64,000 bases of DNA, taken from the NCBI RefSeq assembly GCF_004521985.1, contig NZ_SBHZ01000003.1:62001-126000 (forward strand), given 5' to 3'. The notes under the pieces were generated by a model, which saw only the letters and a list, made by a program, of their open reading frames with translations, made no database searches and had not been told where the DNA came from. This DNA comes from Ectopseudomonas khazarica (GTDB taxonomy: Bacteria > Pseudomonadota > Gammaproteobacteria > Pseudomonadales > Pseudomonadaceae). Positions 43,652 through 55,961 of the stretch are shown piece after piece; position 1 is the first letter of the stretch; every line of letters starts with the position of its first letter. The position numbers and the translations under genes are program-made.

Positions 43652-43739
43652 TGGCGGAAGCGGTGAGATTCGAACTCACGGATAGTTGCCCATCGACGGT
43701 TTTCAAGACCGTTGCCTTAAACCACTCGGCCACGCTTCC
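43652..43739 (-). tRNA. tRNA-Ser (UGA)
   Basis: 88 bases including CCA. The acceptor is GGAAGCG/CGCTTCC, anticodon TGA in 'GTCTTGAAAAC', with a long variable arm of serine type and T loop AGTTCGAATCT. It lies between gacA and the yccA-like gene. Confidence 0.95.
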
Positions 43740-43912
43740 AGATTCTTTCTACGGAGGGTTCGAGACCGCTGTCTCGAAGCTCCGCCTCAGTGCGGGCGGC
43801 AATCTTACCGGAACGCAACACACTGTCAAACTCTCTGTCTTGGCACAGGGATCGGCTCTGCTATGATCCGGGCATTCGAGTAACGGAATCCTTGTGCCAC
43901 AGGAGCGTCGCC

Positions 43913-44581
43913 ATGCAAGAGCAAGACTACGTCATCAATCATTCGCAGGCTGAGCAACAGGAAGTCAGCAAGGTGTTGCGCAACACCTACGGCCTGCTGG
44001 CCATCACCCTGGCGTTCAGCGGCCTGGTGGCGTTCTTCAGCCAGCGCGCCAACCTGCCTTACCCGAGCTTCTTCGTGGTGCTGATCGGCTTCTACGGCCT
44101 GTTCTTCCTCACCTACAAGCTGCGTGATTCCGCCTGGGGCCTGGTTTCCACCCTCGCCCTGACCGGCTTCATGGGCTACACCCTCGGCCCGATCCTCAAC
44201 CGCTACCTGGGCATGGCCAACGGCGCGGAAGTGATCAGCTCGGCGTTCTCCATGACTGCCCTGGTGTTCTGCGGCCTGTCCGCCTACGTACTGACCACCC
44301 GCAAGGACATGAGCTTCCTCAGCGGCTTCATCACCGCTGGCGTGTTCGTCCTGCTCGGCGCCATGGTGGCCGGCTTCTTCTTCCAGATCAGCGGCCTGCA
44401 GCTGGCGATCAGCGCCGGTTTCGTGCTGTTCTCTTCGGCCTGCATCCTGTACCAGACCAGCGCCATCATCCACGGTGGTGAGCGTAACTACATCATGGCC
44501 ACCATCAGCCTGTACGTATCGATCTACAACCTGTTCGTCAGCCTGCTGCAGATCTTCGGCATCATGGGCGGCGACGACTGA
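43913..44581 (+). CDS. Bax inhibitor-1/YccA family membrane protein
   Basis: This 222-aa inner-membrane protein has seven hydrophobic segments and the BI-1 family C-terminus ('[21 protein letters not shown]'). YccA in E. coli binds and modulates FtsH; the family also includes calcium-leak channels. '[21 protein letters not shown]' is the usual N-terminal pattern. The ATG at 43913 has AGGAG seven bases upstream. A strong terminator follows. The same gene precedes the tus cluster in other pseudomonads. Confidence 0.93.
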   Translation: MQEQDYVINHSQAEQQEVSKVLRNTYGLLAITLAFSGLVAFFSQRANLPYPSFFVVLIGFYGLFFLTYKLRDSAWGLVSTLALTGFMGYTLGPILNRYLGMANGAEVISSAFSMTALVFCGLSAYVLTTRKDMSFLSGFITAGVFVLLGAMVAGFFFQISGLQLAISAGFVLFSSACILYQTSAIIHGGERNYIMATISLYVSIYNLFVSLLQIFGIMGGDD

Positions 44582-44601
44582 TAGGCTTTCGTCCCCCTTC
44601 G

Positions 44602-44629
44602 AGCCCGCTTCGGCGGGCTTTTCTTTTTT
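44602..44629 (+). terminator. Rho-independent terminator after the yccA-like gene
   Basis: AGCCCGC, loop TTCG, GCGGGCT followed by TTTCTTTTTT. A textbook stem, UUCG loop and T tract. Confidence 0.92.
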
Positions 44630-44702
44630 ATCCACTCGACTTTGTGCGCCGCAGGCCCCTGGCCTTATCATTGCGACTGTTTTTAGCTTCGCCGGACGCC
44701 CC

Positions 44703-45095
44703 ATGAAGTTTGCCATCGCCCTGTTCGCCGCTCCTCACCTGCCAGCCTCACGGCGCGCGCTGCGCTTTGCCCAGGCAGCGCTGGCTGGCGGCCATGAAAT
44801 CGTCCGCCTGTTCTTCTATCAGGACGGTGTACACAGCGCCGCCAGCAATGTCGTCACCCCGCAGGATGAGCTGGACCTGCCCGGGGAGTGGCGTGAGTTC
44901 GTCACCGGCAACGACCTGGACGCTGTGGTGTGCATCGCCGCAGCACTGCGCCGTGGCGTGCTCAACGACGAGGAGGCGCAGCGCTATTCGCGCCCTGCGG
45001 CCAACCTGGAGGCGCCGTGGGAGCTGTCCGGCCTCGGCCAGCTGCATGAAGCCGCACAGCAGGCCGATCGACTGATCTGCTTCGGAGGCCAGTGA
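44703..45095 (+). CDS. tusD: Sulfurtransferase TusD
   Basis: This 130-aa DsrE-family protein relays sulfur from TusA towards TusE and MnmA for 2-thiouridine at tRNA position 34. The catalytic cysteine is in 'LDAVVCIAAALRRGV', and 'FAIALFAAPH' at the start matches TusD. It forms a hexamer with TusC and TusB, encoded next. The tusC ATG follows its TGA directly (TGAATG). Confidence 0.94.
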   Translation: MKFAIALFAAPHLPASRRALRFAQAALAGGHEIVRLFFYQDGVHSAASNVVTPQDELDLPGEWREFVTGNDLDAVVCIAAALRRGVLNDEEAQRYSRPAANLEAPWELSGLGQLHEAAQQADRLICFGGQ

Positions 45096-45455
45096 ATGAG
45101 CAAGTCGCTGCTGATCATCAGCCGCCAGGCGCCCTGGAGCGGTCCAGGTGCCCGTGAGGCGCTGGACATCGCCCTGGCCGGCGGCGCGTTCGACCTGCCG
45201 ATTGGCATGCTGTTTCTCGACGATGGCGTGTTTCAGCTGAGCCAGGGCCAGCAGCCCGGCGCACTGCAGCAGAAAGACCTCGGCGCCAACCTGCAGGCGC
45301 TGCCGATGTTTGGCGTAGAGGACCTGTACGCCAGCGAGCGCAGCCTCGCCGAACGCGGCCTCGCCGGCAACGAACTGAATCTGGCGGTGCAGCGGCTCGA
45401 CGACAGCGCGCTGACCGCCCTCCTCGACCGTTACGACCAGGTGATCACAGTCTGA
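45096..45455 (+). CDS. tusC: Sulfurtransferase complex subunit TusC
   Basis: This 119-aa DsrF-like subunit of the TusBCD complex supports the sulfur relay. The pattern 'LLIISRQAPWSGPGAREALD' and 'IGMLFLDDGVFQLSQGQQP' is typical. It starts immediately after tusD and its stop overlaps tusB by one base, consistent with stoichiometric translation. Confidence 0.93.
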   Translation: MSKSLLIISRQAPWSGPGAREALDIALAGGAFDLPIGMLFLDDGVFQLSQGQQPGALQQKDLGANLQALPMFGVEDLYASERSLAERGLAGNELNLAVQRLDDSALTALLDRYDQVITV

Positions 45456-45754
45456 TGGCCACCCTGCACATTCTTTCTCATTCGCCATTCGCCGACAGCC
45501 GCCTGGCCAGTTGCCTGCGCCTGCTCGGCGCCCAGGACGCCCTGCTGCTCTGTGGCGATGCGGTCTACGCCCTGCAGCCCGCAACCGCCAACCTGCAGGC
45601 GCTGCAGTTGATGCCCGCCAGCGTCGCGCTCTACGCCCTGGACGAAGACCTCGCCGCGCGCCACCTGCAAGCCCCCGAACGCGTACAGGCCGTGGACTAT
45701 CTGGGCTTCGTCGAACTCTGCACCCGCTACGCCAAGGTCAACAGCTGGTTATGA
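45455..45754 (+). CDS. tusB: Sulfurtransferase complex subunit TusB
   Basis: This 99-aa DsrH-like subunit is the third member of the TusBCD heterohexamer. 'DALLLCGDAVYALQ' and 'ALDEDLAAR' fit the family, and 'VDYLGFVELCTRYAKVNSWL' is the conserved end. It overlaps tusC at the start and tusE at the stop (ATGA). Confidence 0.92.
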   Translation: MATLHILSHSPFADSRLASCLRLLGAQDALLLCGDAVYALQPATANLQALQLMPASVALYALDEDLAARHLQAPERVQAVDYLGFVELCTRYAKVNSWL

Positions 45755-46086
45755 ACACGCTGAACGTCGCTGGACAGCATATCGCCCTGGACAAGGACGG
45801 CTACCTGGTCGACCTGCAGGATTGGTCGGGCCCGGTGGCCGAAGCCCTGGCGGAGGCCGAGGAGCTGCAACTGAGTGCCGAGCACTGGGAAATCCTCCAG
45901 CTGCTGCGCGCCTTCTACAACGAATTCCAGCTGTCGCCGGCCAATCGCCCGCTGATCAAGTACGTGGCCCTCAAGCTGGGCCCGGAGAAAGGCAACAGCC
46001 TGCACCTCAATCGCCTGTTCAAGGGCACGCCTGCCAAGCTGGCGGCCAAGCTGGCCGGCCTGCCCAAACCGACCAATTGCCTATGA
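45751..46086 (+). CDS. tusE: TusE, DsrC-like sulfur carrier
   Basis: This 111-aa DsrC/TusE protein accepts persulfide from TusBCD and passes it to MnmA. The conserved C-terminal arm ends in KPTNCL, with the active cysteine in the penultimate position, as in TusE. 'DKDGYLVDLQDWSGPVAE' and 'HWEILQLLRAFYNEF' are family signatures. It overlaps tusB upstream and ybiB downstream by four bases each. Confidence 0.95.
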   Translation: MNTLNVAGQHIALDKDGYLVDLQDWSGPVAEALAEAEELQLSAEHWEILQLLRAFYNEFQLSPANRPLIKYVALKLGPEKGNSLHLNRLFKGTPAKLAAKLAGLPKPTNCL

Positions 46087-47078
46087 ACCTGATCACTCCC
46101 GCCGAACACCCTTTCGCCCAGTTCGTGCGCATCCTCGGCAAGGGCAAGCGTGGCGCTCGCGGCCTGACCCGCGAAGAAGCACGCGAGGCCATGGGCCTGC
46201 TGCTCGATGGCAAGGTCGAGGACACCCAGCTTGGTGCCTTCCTGATGCTGTTGCGGCACAAGGAAGAAAGCGCCGAGGAACTCGCCGGCTTCACCGAGGC
46301 GATTCGTCCGCGACTGGCTGCCCCGGCTATCCAGGTCGATCTGGACTGGCCCAGCTACGCCGGCAAGAAACGCCACCTGCCCTGGTACCTGCTGGCAGCC
46401 AAAGCCCTGGCGAACAGCGGCGTGCGCATCTTCATGCACGGCGGCGGCGCCCACACCGCCGGACGCCTGTATACCGAGCAACTCCTGGCCCATTTGGAGA
46501 TACCCCGCTGCCATGACTGGCCGTCGGTGCAGCAGGCGCTGGACCAGCAGCACCTGGCCTACGGCTACCTGGGCGACTGGATGCCAGCGCTGCAGCGCAT
46601 GATCGACCTGCGCAACACGCTGGGCCTGCGCTCGCCGATCCACTCCCTGGCCCGAGTGATCAACCCGCTCGGCGCCCGCTGCGGCCTGCAAAGCATCTTC
46701 CATCCCGGCTACCAGGCCGTGCATCGCGAAGCCAGTCGCCTGCTGGAGGATTGCGCCATCGTGATCAAGGGCGAAGGGGGCGAGATCGAGGCCAACCCGG
46801 ATTCGGCCTGCCACCTCTATGGCACTGCCAATGGCGAGGACTGGGATGAGGAATGGCCAGCGCTCTCGGCGCAGCGCCACGTCAAGCCGGACGGCCTCGA
46901 CCCAGCACGGCTGAAGGCCTTCTGGCACGGCGAGCAGGACGATGCCTATGGCTATCTGGCGGTCATCGCCACCATGGCCACCGCGCTGCGCGGCCTTGGT
47001 CTGGCGCGTGAGGACGCCTTCGCCCAGGCGAAGATGCGCTGGGACGCCCGCCTTCAATCAATCTCTTCGATGGATTGA
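46083..47078 (+). CDS. ybiB: YbiB-like (TrpD2 family) glycosyltransferase-fold DNA-binding protein
   Basis: This 331-aa protein has the anthranilate phosphoribosyltransferase fold: an N-terminal helical domain ('LGKGKRGARGLTREEAREAM') and a central 'MHGGGAHTAGRLYTEQ' in place of the PRPP loop. TrpD2/YbiB proteins bind nucleic acid non-specifically and lack TrpD activity; E. coli ybiB is linked to the SOS response. The start overlaps tusE by four bases, so it is the last gene of the tus operon. Confidence 0.88.
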   Translation: MNLITPAEHPFAQFVRILGKGKRGARGLTREEAREAMGLLLDGKVEDTQLGAFLMLLRHKEESAEELAGFTEAIRPRLAAPAIQVDLDWPSYAGKKRHLPWYLLAAKALANSGVRIFMHGGGAHTAGRLYTEQLLAHLEIPRCHDWPSVQQALDQQHLAYGYLGDWMPALQRMIDLRNTLGLRSPIHSLARVINPLGARCGLQSIFHPGYQAVHREASRLLEDCAIVIKGEGGEIEANPDSACHLYGTANGEDWDEEWPALSAQRHVKPDGLDPARLKAFWHGEQDDAYGYLAVIATMATALRGLGLAREDAFAQAKMRWDARLQSISSMD

Positions 47079-47151
47079 GCCAGCTTTTTCAACGCTTCAA
47101 TCGAGCCGGTGACGATAGACTCCAGTTTCATTCAAAACGGAGGCAGGCGTC

Positions 47152-48159
47152 ATGGGCTTGTTGATCGATGGGCACTGGCACGACCAGTGGTATGACACCG
47201 GCAGCGGCGGACGTTTCCAGCGCGAAAGCGCGCAGCGGCGCAACTGGGTGACCGCCGACGGCGGCGCGGGGCCGAATGGCGATGCCGGTTTCAAGGCCGA
47301 GGCTGGCCGCTACCACCTGTACGTTTCGCTGGCCTGCCCCTGGGCGCATCGCACCCTGATCCTGCGCAAGCTCAAAGGGCTCGAATCGCTGATCGATGTG
47401 TCGGTAGTCAGCTGGCTGATGCGCGAACAGGGCTGGACCTTCGATCGCGACTTCGGCTCCAGCGGCGATCACCTCGATAACCTCACCTACATGCATCAGC
47501 GCTACACGGCGGACGACCGTCATTACAGTGGGCGCGTCACCGTGCCGGTGCTGTGGGACAAGCAAACCGGCGGCATCGTCAGCAACGAGTCGTCGGAAAT
47601 CATCCGCATGTTCAACGACGCATTCGACGGCCTGAGCGGCAACGACCTGGATTTCTACCCCGAGCCATTGCGCGAGCGCATCGATCAGCTCAACGAGCGC
47701 ATCTATCCGGCAGTGAACAACGGTGTCTATCGCGCAGGCTTCGCCACTACCCAGGAGGCCTACGAAGAGGCCTTCGACGAGCTGTTCGACATGCTCGATG
47801 AGCTCGAAACGCTGCTAGACGGGCAACGCTATCTGGCCGGGCATTATCTGACCGAAGCCGACATCCGCCTGTTCACCACGCTGATCCGCTTCGACGCCGT
47901 CTACCACGGCCACTTCAAGTGCAACCTGAAGCGCATCGAAGACTACCCGAACCTGTCCAACTGGCTGCGCGAGCTCTACCAGTGGCCCGGCGTCAGCAAG
48001 ACGGTGGACTTCACCCATATCAAGTCGCACTACTACGCCAGCCACGCCACCATCAACCCGACGGGCGTGGTGCCCAAGGGGCCGCAGCAGGACTTCACGG
48101 GCGCGCACGATCGCCAGCGCCTGCCGGGCAAGGGCGTGTGGCAAAAAACCGAGCGCTAG
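47152..48159 (+). CDS. yqjG: Glutathionyl-hydroquinone reductase (YqjG/ECM4 family)
   Basis: This 335-aa Xi-class glutathione transferase reduces glutathionyl-hydroquinones. The catalytic cysteine is in 'SLACPWAHRTLILRKLKGL', with 'VSWLMREQGWTF', 'VPVLWDKQTGGIVSNESSEI' and the C-terminal helical domain 'YLTEADIRLFTTLIRFD' all typical. No signal peptide. It has its own ribosome site and ends at a pair of inverted repeats before the convergent cysG. Confidence 0.93.
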   Translation: MGLLIDGHWHDQWYDTGSGGRFQRESAQRRNWVTADGGAGPNGDAGFKAEAGRYHLYVSLACPWAHRTLILRKLKGLESLIDVSVVSWLMREQGWTFDRDFGSSGDHLDNLTYMHQRYTADDRHYSGRVTVPVLWDKQTGGIVSNESSEIIRMFNDAFDGLSGNDLDFYPEPLRERIDQLNERIYPAVNNGVYRAGFATTQEAYEEAFDELFDMLDELETLLDGQRYLAGHYLTEADIRLFTTLIRFDAVYHGHFKCNLKRIEDYPNLSNWLRELYQWPGVSKTVDFTHIKSHYYASHATINPTGVVPKGPQQDFTGAHDRQRLPGKGVWQKTER

Positions 48160-48166
48160 GCCGCAG

Positions 48167-48231
48167 GGTGGATGAGGCTGTTTTCATCCACCGAGACCCA
48201 GCCACGGTGGATCGATGAAGCGCGATCCACC
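48167..48231. repeat. Two related hairpins sharing GGTGGAT arms
   Basis: GGTGGATGA (48167-48175) pairs with TCATCCACC (48184-48192). GGTGGATC (48206-48213) pairs with GATCCACC (48224-48231). Both arms share GGTGGAT, so the second looks like a copy of the first. The pair lies between convergent yqjG and cysG and is likely a REP-like or terminator element. Confidence 0.7.
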
Positions 48232-48238
48232 CCACGTA

Positions 48239-49627
48239 TCAGACGTGGCCCTGCGCGCCCTCGAACCAGGCCAGCTTGTCACGCAAGGTGACCACCTCAC
48301 CGACGATGACCAGGGTCGGTGCATGCACTTCATGCTCGGCCACCAGTTGCGGCAAGCTGTCCAGGGTGCCGGTGAACACCCGCTGATTCTGCGTGGTGCC
48401 CTGCTGCACCAGAGCCGCCGGCGTTGCGCCCGAACGACCGTGGGCGATCAGTTGCTCGCAGATGGCGGGCAACCCCACCAGGCCCATGTAGAACACCAGC
48501 GTCTGCCCCGGAGCCACCAGGTCCTTCCATGGCAGATTGCTGCTGCCATCCTTGAGGTGCCCCGTGACGAAGCGGACCGACTGCGCATGATCGCGGTGGG
48601 TCAACGGAATGCCCGCATAGGCGGCGCAACCCGACGCGGCGGTGATGCCTGGCACCACCTGGAAGGGAATGTCCTCCGCGGCCAGTTGCTCGATTTCCTC
48701 GCCGCCACGGCCGAAGATGAACGGGTCGCCCCCTTTCAGGCGCAACACGCGCTTGCCCTGCCTGGCCAGGTCGATCAGCAGCTGGTTGATCTGCTCCTGC
48801 GGCACCGCATGATCGGCACGGCGCTTGCCCACGTAGATGCGCTCGGCATCGCGGCGGCACAATTCGATGATGGCTGGCGCCACCAGGCGGTCGTAGAGCA
48901 CCACATCGGCCTGCTGCATCAGGCGCAGCGCACGGAAGGTCAGCAGGTCCGGATCACCGGGGCCGGCACCGACCAGATAGACCTCGCCCAGCGCTCGCGG
49001 CGCGGCGCCGGCCAGGCGCTCCTGCAGAAGACGCTCGCCCGCCTCCGGCTTGCCAGCGAAGACGCTCTCGGCAATCGGCCCCTGGAAGACATCCTCCCAG
49101 AACACCCGGCGCTGCTGCACATCGGGAAACATCTGTTTGACCCGCTCGCGAAAGCGCTTGCCCAGGTTGGCCAGCTGCCCATAGCTGGCAGGAATCCAGG
49201 TCTCGATCTTGGCTCGGATCAGTCGCGCCAGTACCGGCGCATCACCACCACTGCTGACGGCAACGATTAGCGGCGAGCGATCGACGATCGCCGGGAAGAT
49301 CACACTGCACAGCGACGGCGCATCGACGACGTTGACCGGGATACCGAGCGCCTGGGCTTCGGCGGACACCTGCGCGTTGAGCGTTTCGTCGTCGGTCGCC
49401 GCGATGACCAGGGCCACGCCCTGCAGGTCGCTGCTCGCATAGCCACGCAGGAAGATGCCGGCCGAGCCAGCCAGCTCCTGCAGCTCGCTGCGCACCTCGG
49501 GCGCAACGACGCGCAGGCGCGCACCGGCATCACTGAGCAGGCGCGCCTTGCGCAGCGCGACCTCACCACCGCCGATCACCAGTACCGGGCGATCCTGCAG
49601 CTTGTGGAACAGCGGAAGAAATTGCAT
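48239..49627 (-). CDS. cysG: Siroheme synthase CysG (trifunctional)
   Basis: This 462-aa fusion makes siroheme from uroporphyrinogen III. The N-terminal dehydrogenase/ferrochelatase part has '[17 protein letters not shown]' and '[18 protein letters not shown]'. The C-terminal SAM uroporphyrinogen methyltransferase has '[19 protein letters not shown]', '[16 protein letters not shown]' and '[20 protein letters not shown]'. ATG 49627 gives the canonical MQFLPLF start. It is last in the lolA-rarA-crcB-serS-cysG line. Confidence 0.95.
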   Translation of the reverse strand: MQFLPLFHKLQDRPVLVIGGGEVALRKARLLSDAGARLRVVAPEVRSELQELAGSAGIFLRGYASSDLQGVALVIAATDDETLNAQVSAEAQALGIPVNVVDAPSLCSVIFPAIVDRSPLIVAVSSGGDAPVLARLIRAKIETWIPASYGQLANLGKRFRERVKQMFPDVQQRRVFWEDVFQGPIAESVFAGKPEAGERLLQERLAGAAPRALGEVYLVGAGPGDPDLLTFRALRLMQQADVVLYDRLVAPAIIELCRRDAERIYVGKRRADHAVPQEQINQLLIDLARQGKRVLRLKGGDPFIFGRGGEEIEQLAAEDIPFQVVPGITAASGCAAYAGIPLTHRDHAQSVRFVTGHLKDGSSNLPWKDLVAPGQTLVFYMGLVGLPAICEQLIAHGRSGATPAALVQQGTTQNQRVFTGTLDSLPQLVAEHEVHAPTLVIVGEVVTLRDKLAWFEGAQGHV

Positions 49628-49735
49628 CAGGTCAGCCTCAGCGGAGGTCGGTTCGCAGAATGCGTCGTGCACACCCTGCCGCCATTGAAAACGGGGCAGC
49701 CGTGCCGCCCCGTTCCATGCATCGCGATGACCGGC

Positions 49736-51025
<1,290 letters not shown>

Positions 51026-51095
51026 TCAATACATCGGCGAAATGGTTAATGACCAGCAAGCTGGCGCGGGTTGTGGAGTGTAAAGCCTTAACGGG

Positions 51096-51476
51096 TCAGG
51101 ATGCCAATCGGGCCAGGCTCAGGCCGGCCCAGGCTGCCAGCAGACCGCCAAGGATGCTGAAGGCCAGATAGCCGAAGGCTTCGGGCGCGCGCCCACCCTC
51201 CATCAGCTTCATGATCTCCAGGCTGAAGGACGAAAACGTGGTGAAGCCACCCAGCACGCCGGTGATCAGCCCGGTGCGCAGCTCCAGTGGCAGATCGGTA
51301 CGGGTGAGGAACAGGCCGGACAGCAGACCGATCAACAGGCAACCCAGCACGTTGACGGTGAGCGTGGCCAGGTAGAAGTGCCGCGGCCAGTTGCCGGCGA
51401 CCCAGCTGGCCACCAGAAAGCGCATCAGCGAACCGACAGCCCCCCCTGCCGCCACGGCAAGCGCCACACGAATCAT
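51096..51476 (-). CDS. crcB: Fluoride efflux channel CrcB (Fluc)
   Basis: This 126-aa four-span membrane protein forms a dual-topology fluoride channel. Signatures are '[15 protein letters not shown]', '[15 protein letters not shown]' with the pore Asn, and '[15 protein letters not shown]'. The start overlaps the rarA stop by four bases. I see no fluoride riboswitch ahead of it, as expected for an internal operon gene. Confidence 0.94.
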   Translation of the reverse strand: MIRVALAVAAGGAVGSLMRFLVASWVAGNWPRHFYLATLTVNVLGCLLIGLLSGLFLTRTDLPLELRTGLITGVLGGFTTFSSFSLEIMKLMEGGRAPEAFGYLAFSILGGLLAAWAGLSLARLAS

Positions 51477-52801
51477 CTCTTTCTCCTTTGTCGGGTGCTG
51501 CTGGAATCCAGGCTGCGCAGGTGCTTGAGCTTCTCGCGAATCTTCGACTCCAGGCCTCGCGGCACCGGCTGGTAATACTCGCGCGGCTCCATTTCATCCG
51601 GGAAATACACTTCGCCAGCGGCGTAGGCATTGGGCTCATCGTGGGCGTAGCGATATTCCTCGCCATAACCGAGCTGCTGCATCAGCTTGGTCGGCGCATT
51701 GCGCAGGTGCAGTGGCACCTCCAGCGAGCCGAACTCGGCGACATCCTGCTTGGCTGCCTTGATCCCCAGATACACCGCGTTGCTCTTGGCTGCGCAGGCG
51801 AGGTAAGTCACCGCCTGCGCCAGCGCCAGGTCGCCCTCGGGACTGCCCAGGCGCTTGACCGCATCCCAGGCGGCCAGACACAACGGCAACGCACGCGGGT
51901 CGGCATTCCCGATGTCTTCGCTGGCCATGGCGACAATGCGCCGGCAGATGTAGGCCGGGTCGCAGCCGCCGTCGAGCATGCGCGCCAACCAATACAGCGC
52001 GCCATCGGGGCTGGAGCCGCGGACGGACTTGTGCAGCGCGCTGATCTGGTCGTAGAAGGCTTCGCCGCCCTTGTCGAAACGCCGGCGGGTATCGCCCAGC
52101 AGGTTGTGCAGCGAGACCACGGCGATCTCGCCACCATCCTCGGCCAGGTCGGCGGCGTTCTCGAGGAAGTTGAGCAGGCGCCGACCATCGCCATCGGCGG
52201 CGGCCATGAGCATGGCGAAGCTTTCCTCGGGCAGGCTCAGGTGACGCTCGCCCAGGCCTTTCGGGTCGCTCAGCGCACGCGTCACCAACTTGCGCATGGC
52301 TGCCTCGTCGAGGCTCTTGAGCACGTAGACGCGGGCGCGCGACAGCAGCGCGTTGTTCAGTTCGAACGAAGGGTTCTCGGTGGTGGCGCCGATGAAGATC
52401 AGCGTGCCGTCTTCGACGTAGGGCAGGAAGGCATCCTGCTGGCTCTTGTTGAAACGGTGCACCTCATCGACGAAAAGGATGGTGCGACGGCCATATTGCG
52501 CGGCATGCTGCTGCGCCACCTCGACCGCCTGGCGAATCTCCTTGACCCCGGAGAGCACCGCCGAGATGGTCTCGAAATGAGCATCGCTGACCTTGGCCAG
52601 CAGGCGCGCCAGGGTGGTCTTGCCTACCCCCGGCGGCCCCCAGAAGATCATCGAATGCAAGGCACCCTGTTCCAGCGCTTCACGCAGCGGCTTGCCAGGC
52701 CCCAGCACATGCTCCTGGCCGACGTATTCATCCAGGCTGGTAGCACGCAAACGCGCAGCCAGGGGCTGCGCGACGGGTTGGCGAGCGAACAGGTCCACCA
52801 C
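51473..52801 (-). CDS. rarA: Replication-associated recombination protein A (MgsA/RarA)
   Basis: This 442-aa AAA+ ATPase acts at stalled replication forks and binds SSB. Walker A is '[17 protein letters not shown]', Walker B is '[16 protein letters not shown]', sensor 1 is '[11 protein letters not shown]', and the C-terminal part mediates tetramerisation. The start is GTG at 52801, directly after the lolA stop; a second GTG one codon later is better spaced from AGGAG. The lolA-rarA pairing is conserved downstream of ftsK. Confidence 0.94.
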   Translation of the reverse strand: MVDLFARQPVAQPLAARLRATSLDEYVGQEHVLGPGKPLREALEQGALHSMIFWGPPGVGKTTLARLLAKVSDAHFETISAVLSGVKEIRQAVEVAQQHAAQYGRRTILFVDEVHRFNKSQQDAFLPYVEDGTLIFIGATTENPSFELNNALLSRARVYVLKSLDEAAMRKLVTRALSDPKGLGERHLSLPEESFAMLMAAADGDGRRLLNFLENAADLAEDGGEIAVVSLHNLLGDTRRRFDKGGEAFYDQISALHKSVRGSSPDGALYWLARMLDGGCDPAYICRRIVAMASEDIGNADPRALPLCLAAWDAVKRLGSPEGDLALAQAVTYLACAAKSNAVYLGIKAAKQDVAEFGSLEVPLHLRNAPTKLMQQLGYGEEYRYAHDEPNAYAAGEVYFPDEMEPREYYQPVPRGLESKIREKLKHLRSLDSSSTRQRRKR

Positions 52802-53428
52802 TTACTCCTGGATGACGTCCGCACCTTGCGGGATGTCGAAGCTGAACAGACCGTCGTCGACCGGCTCGTTCATCTTCACATTGAGGAACAGGATATTGGT
52901 GCGCTGACCAATGCTGTCGATCAGTTGCATGTCGTTGAGCACGCGGTTGCGGAACGACAGGCGCAGGCTGTCGAACAGGCTGTCCTTGGCCTTGGGCTTG
53001 AGGATGAAGTCGACCACGTTGCCGCCTTCCTTGTAGTCGATATCGAAGTTCTCGCGAATCTGCGACACGTCACCTGAGAGCAGCAGCGCCGGGGTGTGGG
53101 TCAGGCGCTGGTCGAGGGTCTGCACGGTCACCTGCTCCAGGTCCGGGTCGTACAGCCAGACCTTCTTGCCGTTGGACACCAGCAGCTGCTCCATCGGCTG
53201 GTCGGTATGCCAGCGGAACAGCCCCGGGCGCTTGAGCACCAGTTGCCCGGCGGTTTCCTGCAGCTGGGTGCCGCTGGCATCGAGCGTCAGTTGCGAAAAG
53301 CGCGCACTGATGGTCTGTGCCTGGTTGAGCAGCTCGGTCAGGCGCTGGGTGGCCGCCTCTTCGTCAGCCTGGGCAGTCAGTAGGGTAAAACTCAGAACAG
53401 CCAGCATCAGCAGGCGAATAACACGCAT
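52802..53428 (-). CDS. lolA: Outer-membrane lipoprotein carrier LolA
   Basis: This 208-aa periplasmic chaperone carries lipoproteins from LolCDE to LolB. A Sec signal peptide ([21 protein letters not shown]) is followed by the mature start DEEAATQRL. '[19 protein letters not shown]', '[14 protein letters not shown]' and '[19 protein letters not shown]' are conserved. ATG 53428 is chosen because it opens directly into the signal peptide. The gene is adjacent to rarA with no gap. Confidence 0.95.
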   Translation of the reverse strand: MRVIRLLMLAVLSFTLLTAQADEEAATQRLTELLNQAQTISARFSQLTLDASGTQLQETAGQLVLKRPGLFRWHTDQPMEQLLVSNGKKVWLYDPDLEQVTVQTLDQRLTHTPALLLSGDVSQIRENFDIDYKEGGNVVDFILKPKAKDSLFDSLRLSFRNRVLNDMQLIDSIGQRTNILFLNVKMNEPVDDGLFSFDIPQGADVIQE

Positions 53429-53552
53429 AGGAACCCCTTTAGTCCGTGTGAGGATGGCGAGGTGACTCCGCACCTCGCATTGCTCGGCCGCATGAACGAC
53501 CGTGGAATCTTGTAGACCGCGAATCGGGCGGTTTGTCCGTGAGATGCCGAAG

Positions 53553-55961
53553 TCAGTCGCGCGACGGTCCGGGCGCGATGACCTCGCGCGAGCCGTTGGT
53601 GTTCATCGAGCTGACCACGCCGGCCATCTCCATCGCCTCGATCATCCGCGCGGCGCGGTTGTAGCCGATCTTCAGCTTGCGCTGCACTGCAGAGATGGAA
53701 GCACGACGGCTTTCCAGCACGAAGTTGACGGCTTCGTCGTACAGCGGATCTTCCTCGCTGCCCTCACCGCCTTCGCCACCACCGCCTTCGAAGCCGCTGC
53801 CACCGCCCTCCTCGACGCCCGCGAGGATGTCCTCGATGTAGTCGGGCGAGCCGCGCTGCTTCCAGGCCTCGACCACACGGTGCACTTCATCGTCGGAGAC
53901 GAAGGCGCCATGCACGCGGATCGGCAGGCCGGTGCCGGGCGGCAGATAGAGCATGTCACCATGCCCCAGCAGCTGCTCGGCGCCACCCTGGTCGAGAATG
54001 GTGCGCGAGTCGATCTTGCTCGACACCTGGAACGCCATGCGGGTCGGAATGTTGGCCTTGATCAGACCGGTGATCACGTCCACCGAAGGGCGCTGGGTCG
54101 CCAGGATCAGGTGAATGCCCGCGGCCCGCGCCTTCTGGGCGATACGCGCGATCAGCTCTTCCACCTTCTTGCCGACGATCATCATCATGTCGGCGAATTC
54201 GTCGACCACCACCACGATGGTGGGCAGCGGCTTGAGCAGCGGCGGCTCGTCTTCCATGCTTTCGCGACGGAACAGTGGATCGGTCAGCGGCGTGCCGGCT
54301 TCGATGCCGTCCTTGACCTTGCGGTTGAAGCCCGCCAGGTTGCGCACGCCCATCGCCGCCATCAGCTTGTAACGGCGCTCCATCTCGGCCACCGACCAGC
54401 GCAGCGCATTGGCGGCCTCCTTCATGTCGGTCACGACCGGGCACAGCAGGTGCGGAATGCCTTCGTAGATCGACAGCTCGAGCATCTTCGGGTCGATCAT
54501 GATCATCCGCGCCTCTTCCGGCGTGGACTTGAACAGGACCGACAGGATCATCGCGTTGACCCCCACCGACTTACCGGAACCCGTGGTACCGGCCACCAGC
54601 AGGTGCGGCATCTTGGCCAGGTCGGCGATCACCGGACGTCCGCCGATGTCGTGCCCGAGGGCCAGGGTGACCGGCGACTTGGCATCGTCGTACTCGCTCG
54701 ACGACAGCACTTCGGAGAAGCGCACGATCTGCCGGTCTTCATTGGGTATCTCGATGCCCACGGTGGTCTTGCCGGGAATCACCTCGACCACGCGTACGCT
54801 GACCATGGCCATCGAGCGCGCCAGGTCCTTGGCCAGGTTGGAGATGCGGCTGACCTTGACGCCGGCAGCGGGCTGAATTTCGAAACGGGTGATCACCGGG
54901 CCCGGATGCACGGACTCCACCACCACCTCGACGCCGAATTCCTTGAGCTTGATTTCCAGCAGGCGCGACATGGCCTCGAGCGACTCGGGCGAATACTGCT
55001 TCTGCTTCTTCTCGGCGACATCGAGGATGGAAATCGGCGGCAGGCTACCCTCGATGGCGCTATCGACGAACAGCGGCGCCTGTTTCTCCTTGAGCACGCG
55101 CTTGCTCGGCTCCGCCGCCTTGGGCGGCGCAGGCGGCGTGATCACCGGTGCCGGGCGCTTGTCGCGCTCGCTCATGTGCTTGCTCAGCGACTCTTCGCGT
55201 TCGAGCAGGCGCTCCTTGACCTTGGCCTGTTCGCGGCGGTCAGCGACCACGGGCGCGGCCACCTCGATGACGCGGTCGTCCAGTTCACGCAGTTGCGCGA
55301 CCATCTGCTTGCGCTCGCTGCGGGCATTCCACCAGCCGGTGATGGCGCCATGGATGAGTTCGATCAGATCGAGGGTGATCTTGCCGGTCAGGTCCATCAC
55401 GCGGAACCAGGACAGGTCGGTGAACACCGTCAGGCCGAAGAGGAACAGGGCCAGGAATACCAGGGTGCTGCCTTGCACGTTCAGCGCATGCACGGCCAGA
55501 TCGCCCAGGCTGGCGCCCAGCATGCCGCCACCGGAGCCCTGCATGCCGGCATCCGCCGCGAAATGGATGTCACCGAGCGCGGCGCCAGAGAGAATCAGGA
55601 ACACCAGGCCGATGCTGTGCCAAGAAAACAGCCAGCCATTCCAGTGCCAGGGTTGGTTACGGGTGCGGAACACCTGCCAGGTCTTGGCCGCCAGCAGCAA
55701 CGGGAAGATGTAGGCGAAATAGCCCAGCGCACCGAACAGCGCACTGGAGAGCCAGGCGCCAATGCTGCCACCTGCGTTGATGATGCGCTCGACCTGCACG
55801 CTGTTGTCCCAGGCCGGATCGGCGGCGTTGTAGGTCAACAGTGCCATCAGCAGGTACAGGCACATAGCGCCCAGGGCGATCAAGGCGCCTTCCTTCAGTC
55901 GATACTGAAGTTTCTGACGCCAATCGATAGTCTGGGTGGTGGAATTCTTCAAAACAGCCAT
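53553..55961 (-). CDS. ftsK: DNA translocase FtsK
   Basis: This 802-aa septal DNA pump aligns dif sites for XerCD. Four to five N-terminal membrane segments lie within about residues 20-180, followed by a fairly short linker ('[18 protein letters not shown]'). The RecA-like motor has Walker A in '[18 protein letters not shown]' and Walker B in '[16 protein letters not shown]'. The winged-helix gamma domain at the end reads KOPS ('[20 protein letters not shown]'). ATG 55961 has AGGA just upstream; an in-frame ATG at 55985 is an alternative. It is divergent from trxB and upstream of lolA. Confidence 0.95.
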   Translation of the reverse strand: MAVLKNSTTQTIDWRQKLQYRLKEGALIALGAMCLYLLMALLTYNAADPAWDNSVQVERIINAGGSIGAWLSSALFGALGYFAYIFPLLLAAKTWQVFRTRNQPWHWNGWLFSWHSIGLVFLILSGAALGDIHFAADAGMQGSGGGMLGASLGDLAVHALNVQGSTLVFLALFLFGLTVFTDLSWFRVMDLTGKITLDLIELIHGAITGWWNARSERKQMVAQLRELDDRVIEVAAPVVADRREQAKVKERLLEREESLSKHMSERDKRPAPVITPPAPPKAAEPSKRVLKEKQAPLFVDSAIEGSLPPISILDVAEKKQKQYSPESLEAMSRLLEIKLKEFGVEVVVESVHPGPVITRFEIQPAAGVKVSRISNLAKDLARSMAMVSVRVVEVIPGKTTVGIEIPNEDRQIVRFSEVLSSSEYDDAKSPVTLALGHDIGGRPVIADLAKMPHLLVAGTTGSGKSVGVNAMILSVLFKSTPEEARMIMIDPKMLELSIYEGIPHLLCPVVTDMKEAANALRWSVAEMERRYKLMAAMGVRNLAGFNRKVKDGIEAGTPLTDPLFRRESMEDEPPLLKPLPTIVVVVDEFADMMMIVGKKVEELIARIAQKARAAGIHLILATQRPSVDVITGLIKANIPTRMAFQVSSKIDSRTILDQGGAEQLLGHGDMLYLPPGTGLPIRVHGAFVSDDEVHRVVEAWKQRGSPDYIEDILAGVEEGGGSGFEGGGGEGGEGSEEDPLYDEAVNFVLESRRASISAVQRKLKIGYNRAARMIEAMEMAGVVSSMNTNGSREVIAPGPSRD

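Noticed and set aside
51477..51640. Fluoride riboswitch ahead of crcB
   Set aside because: crcB overlaps the end of rarA by four bases, leaving no untranslated leader for a riboswitch.
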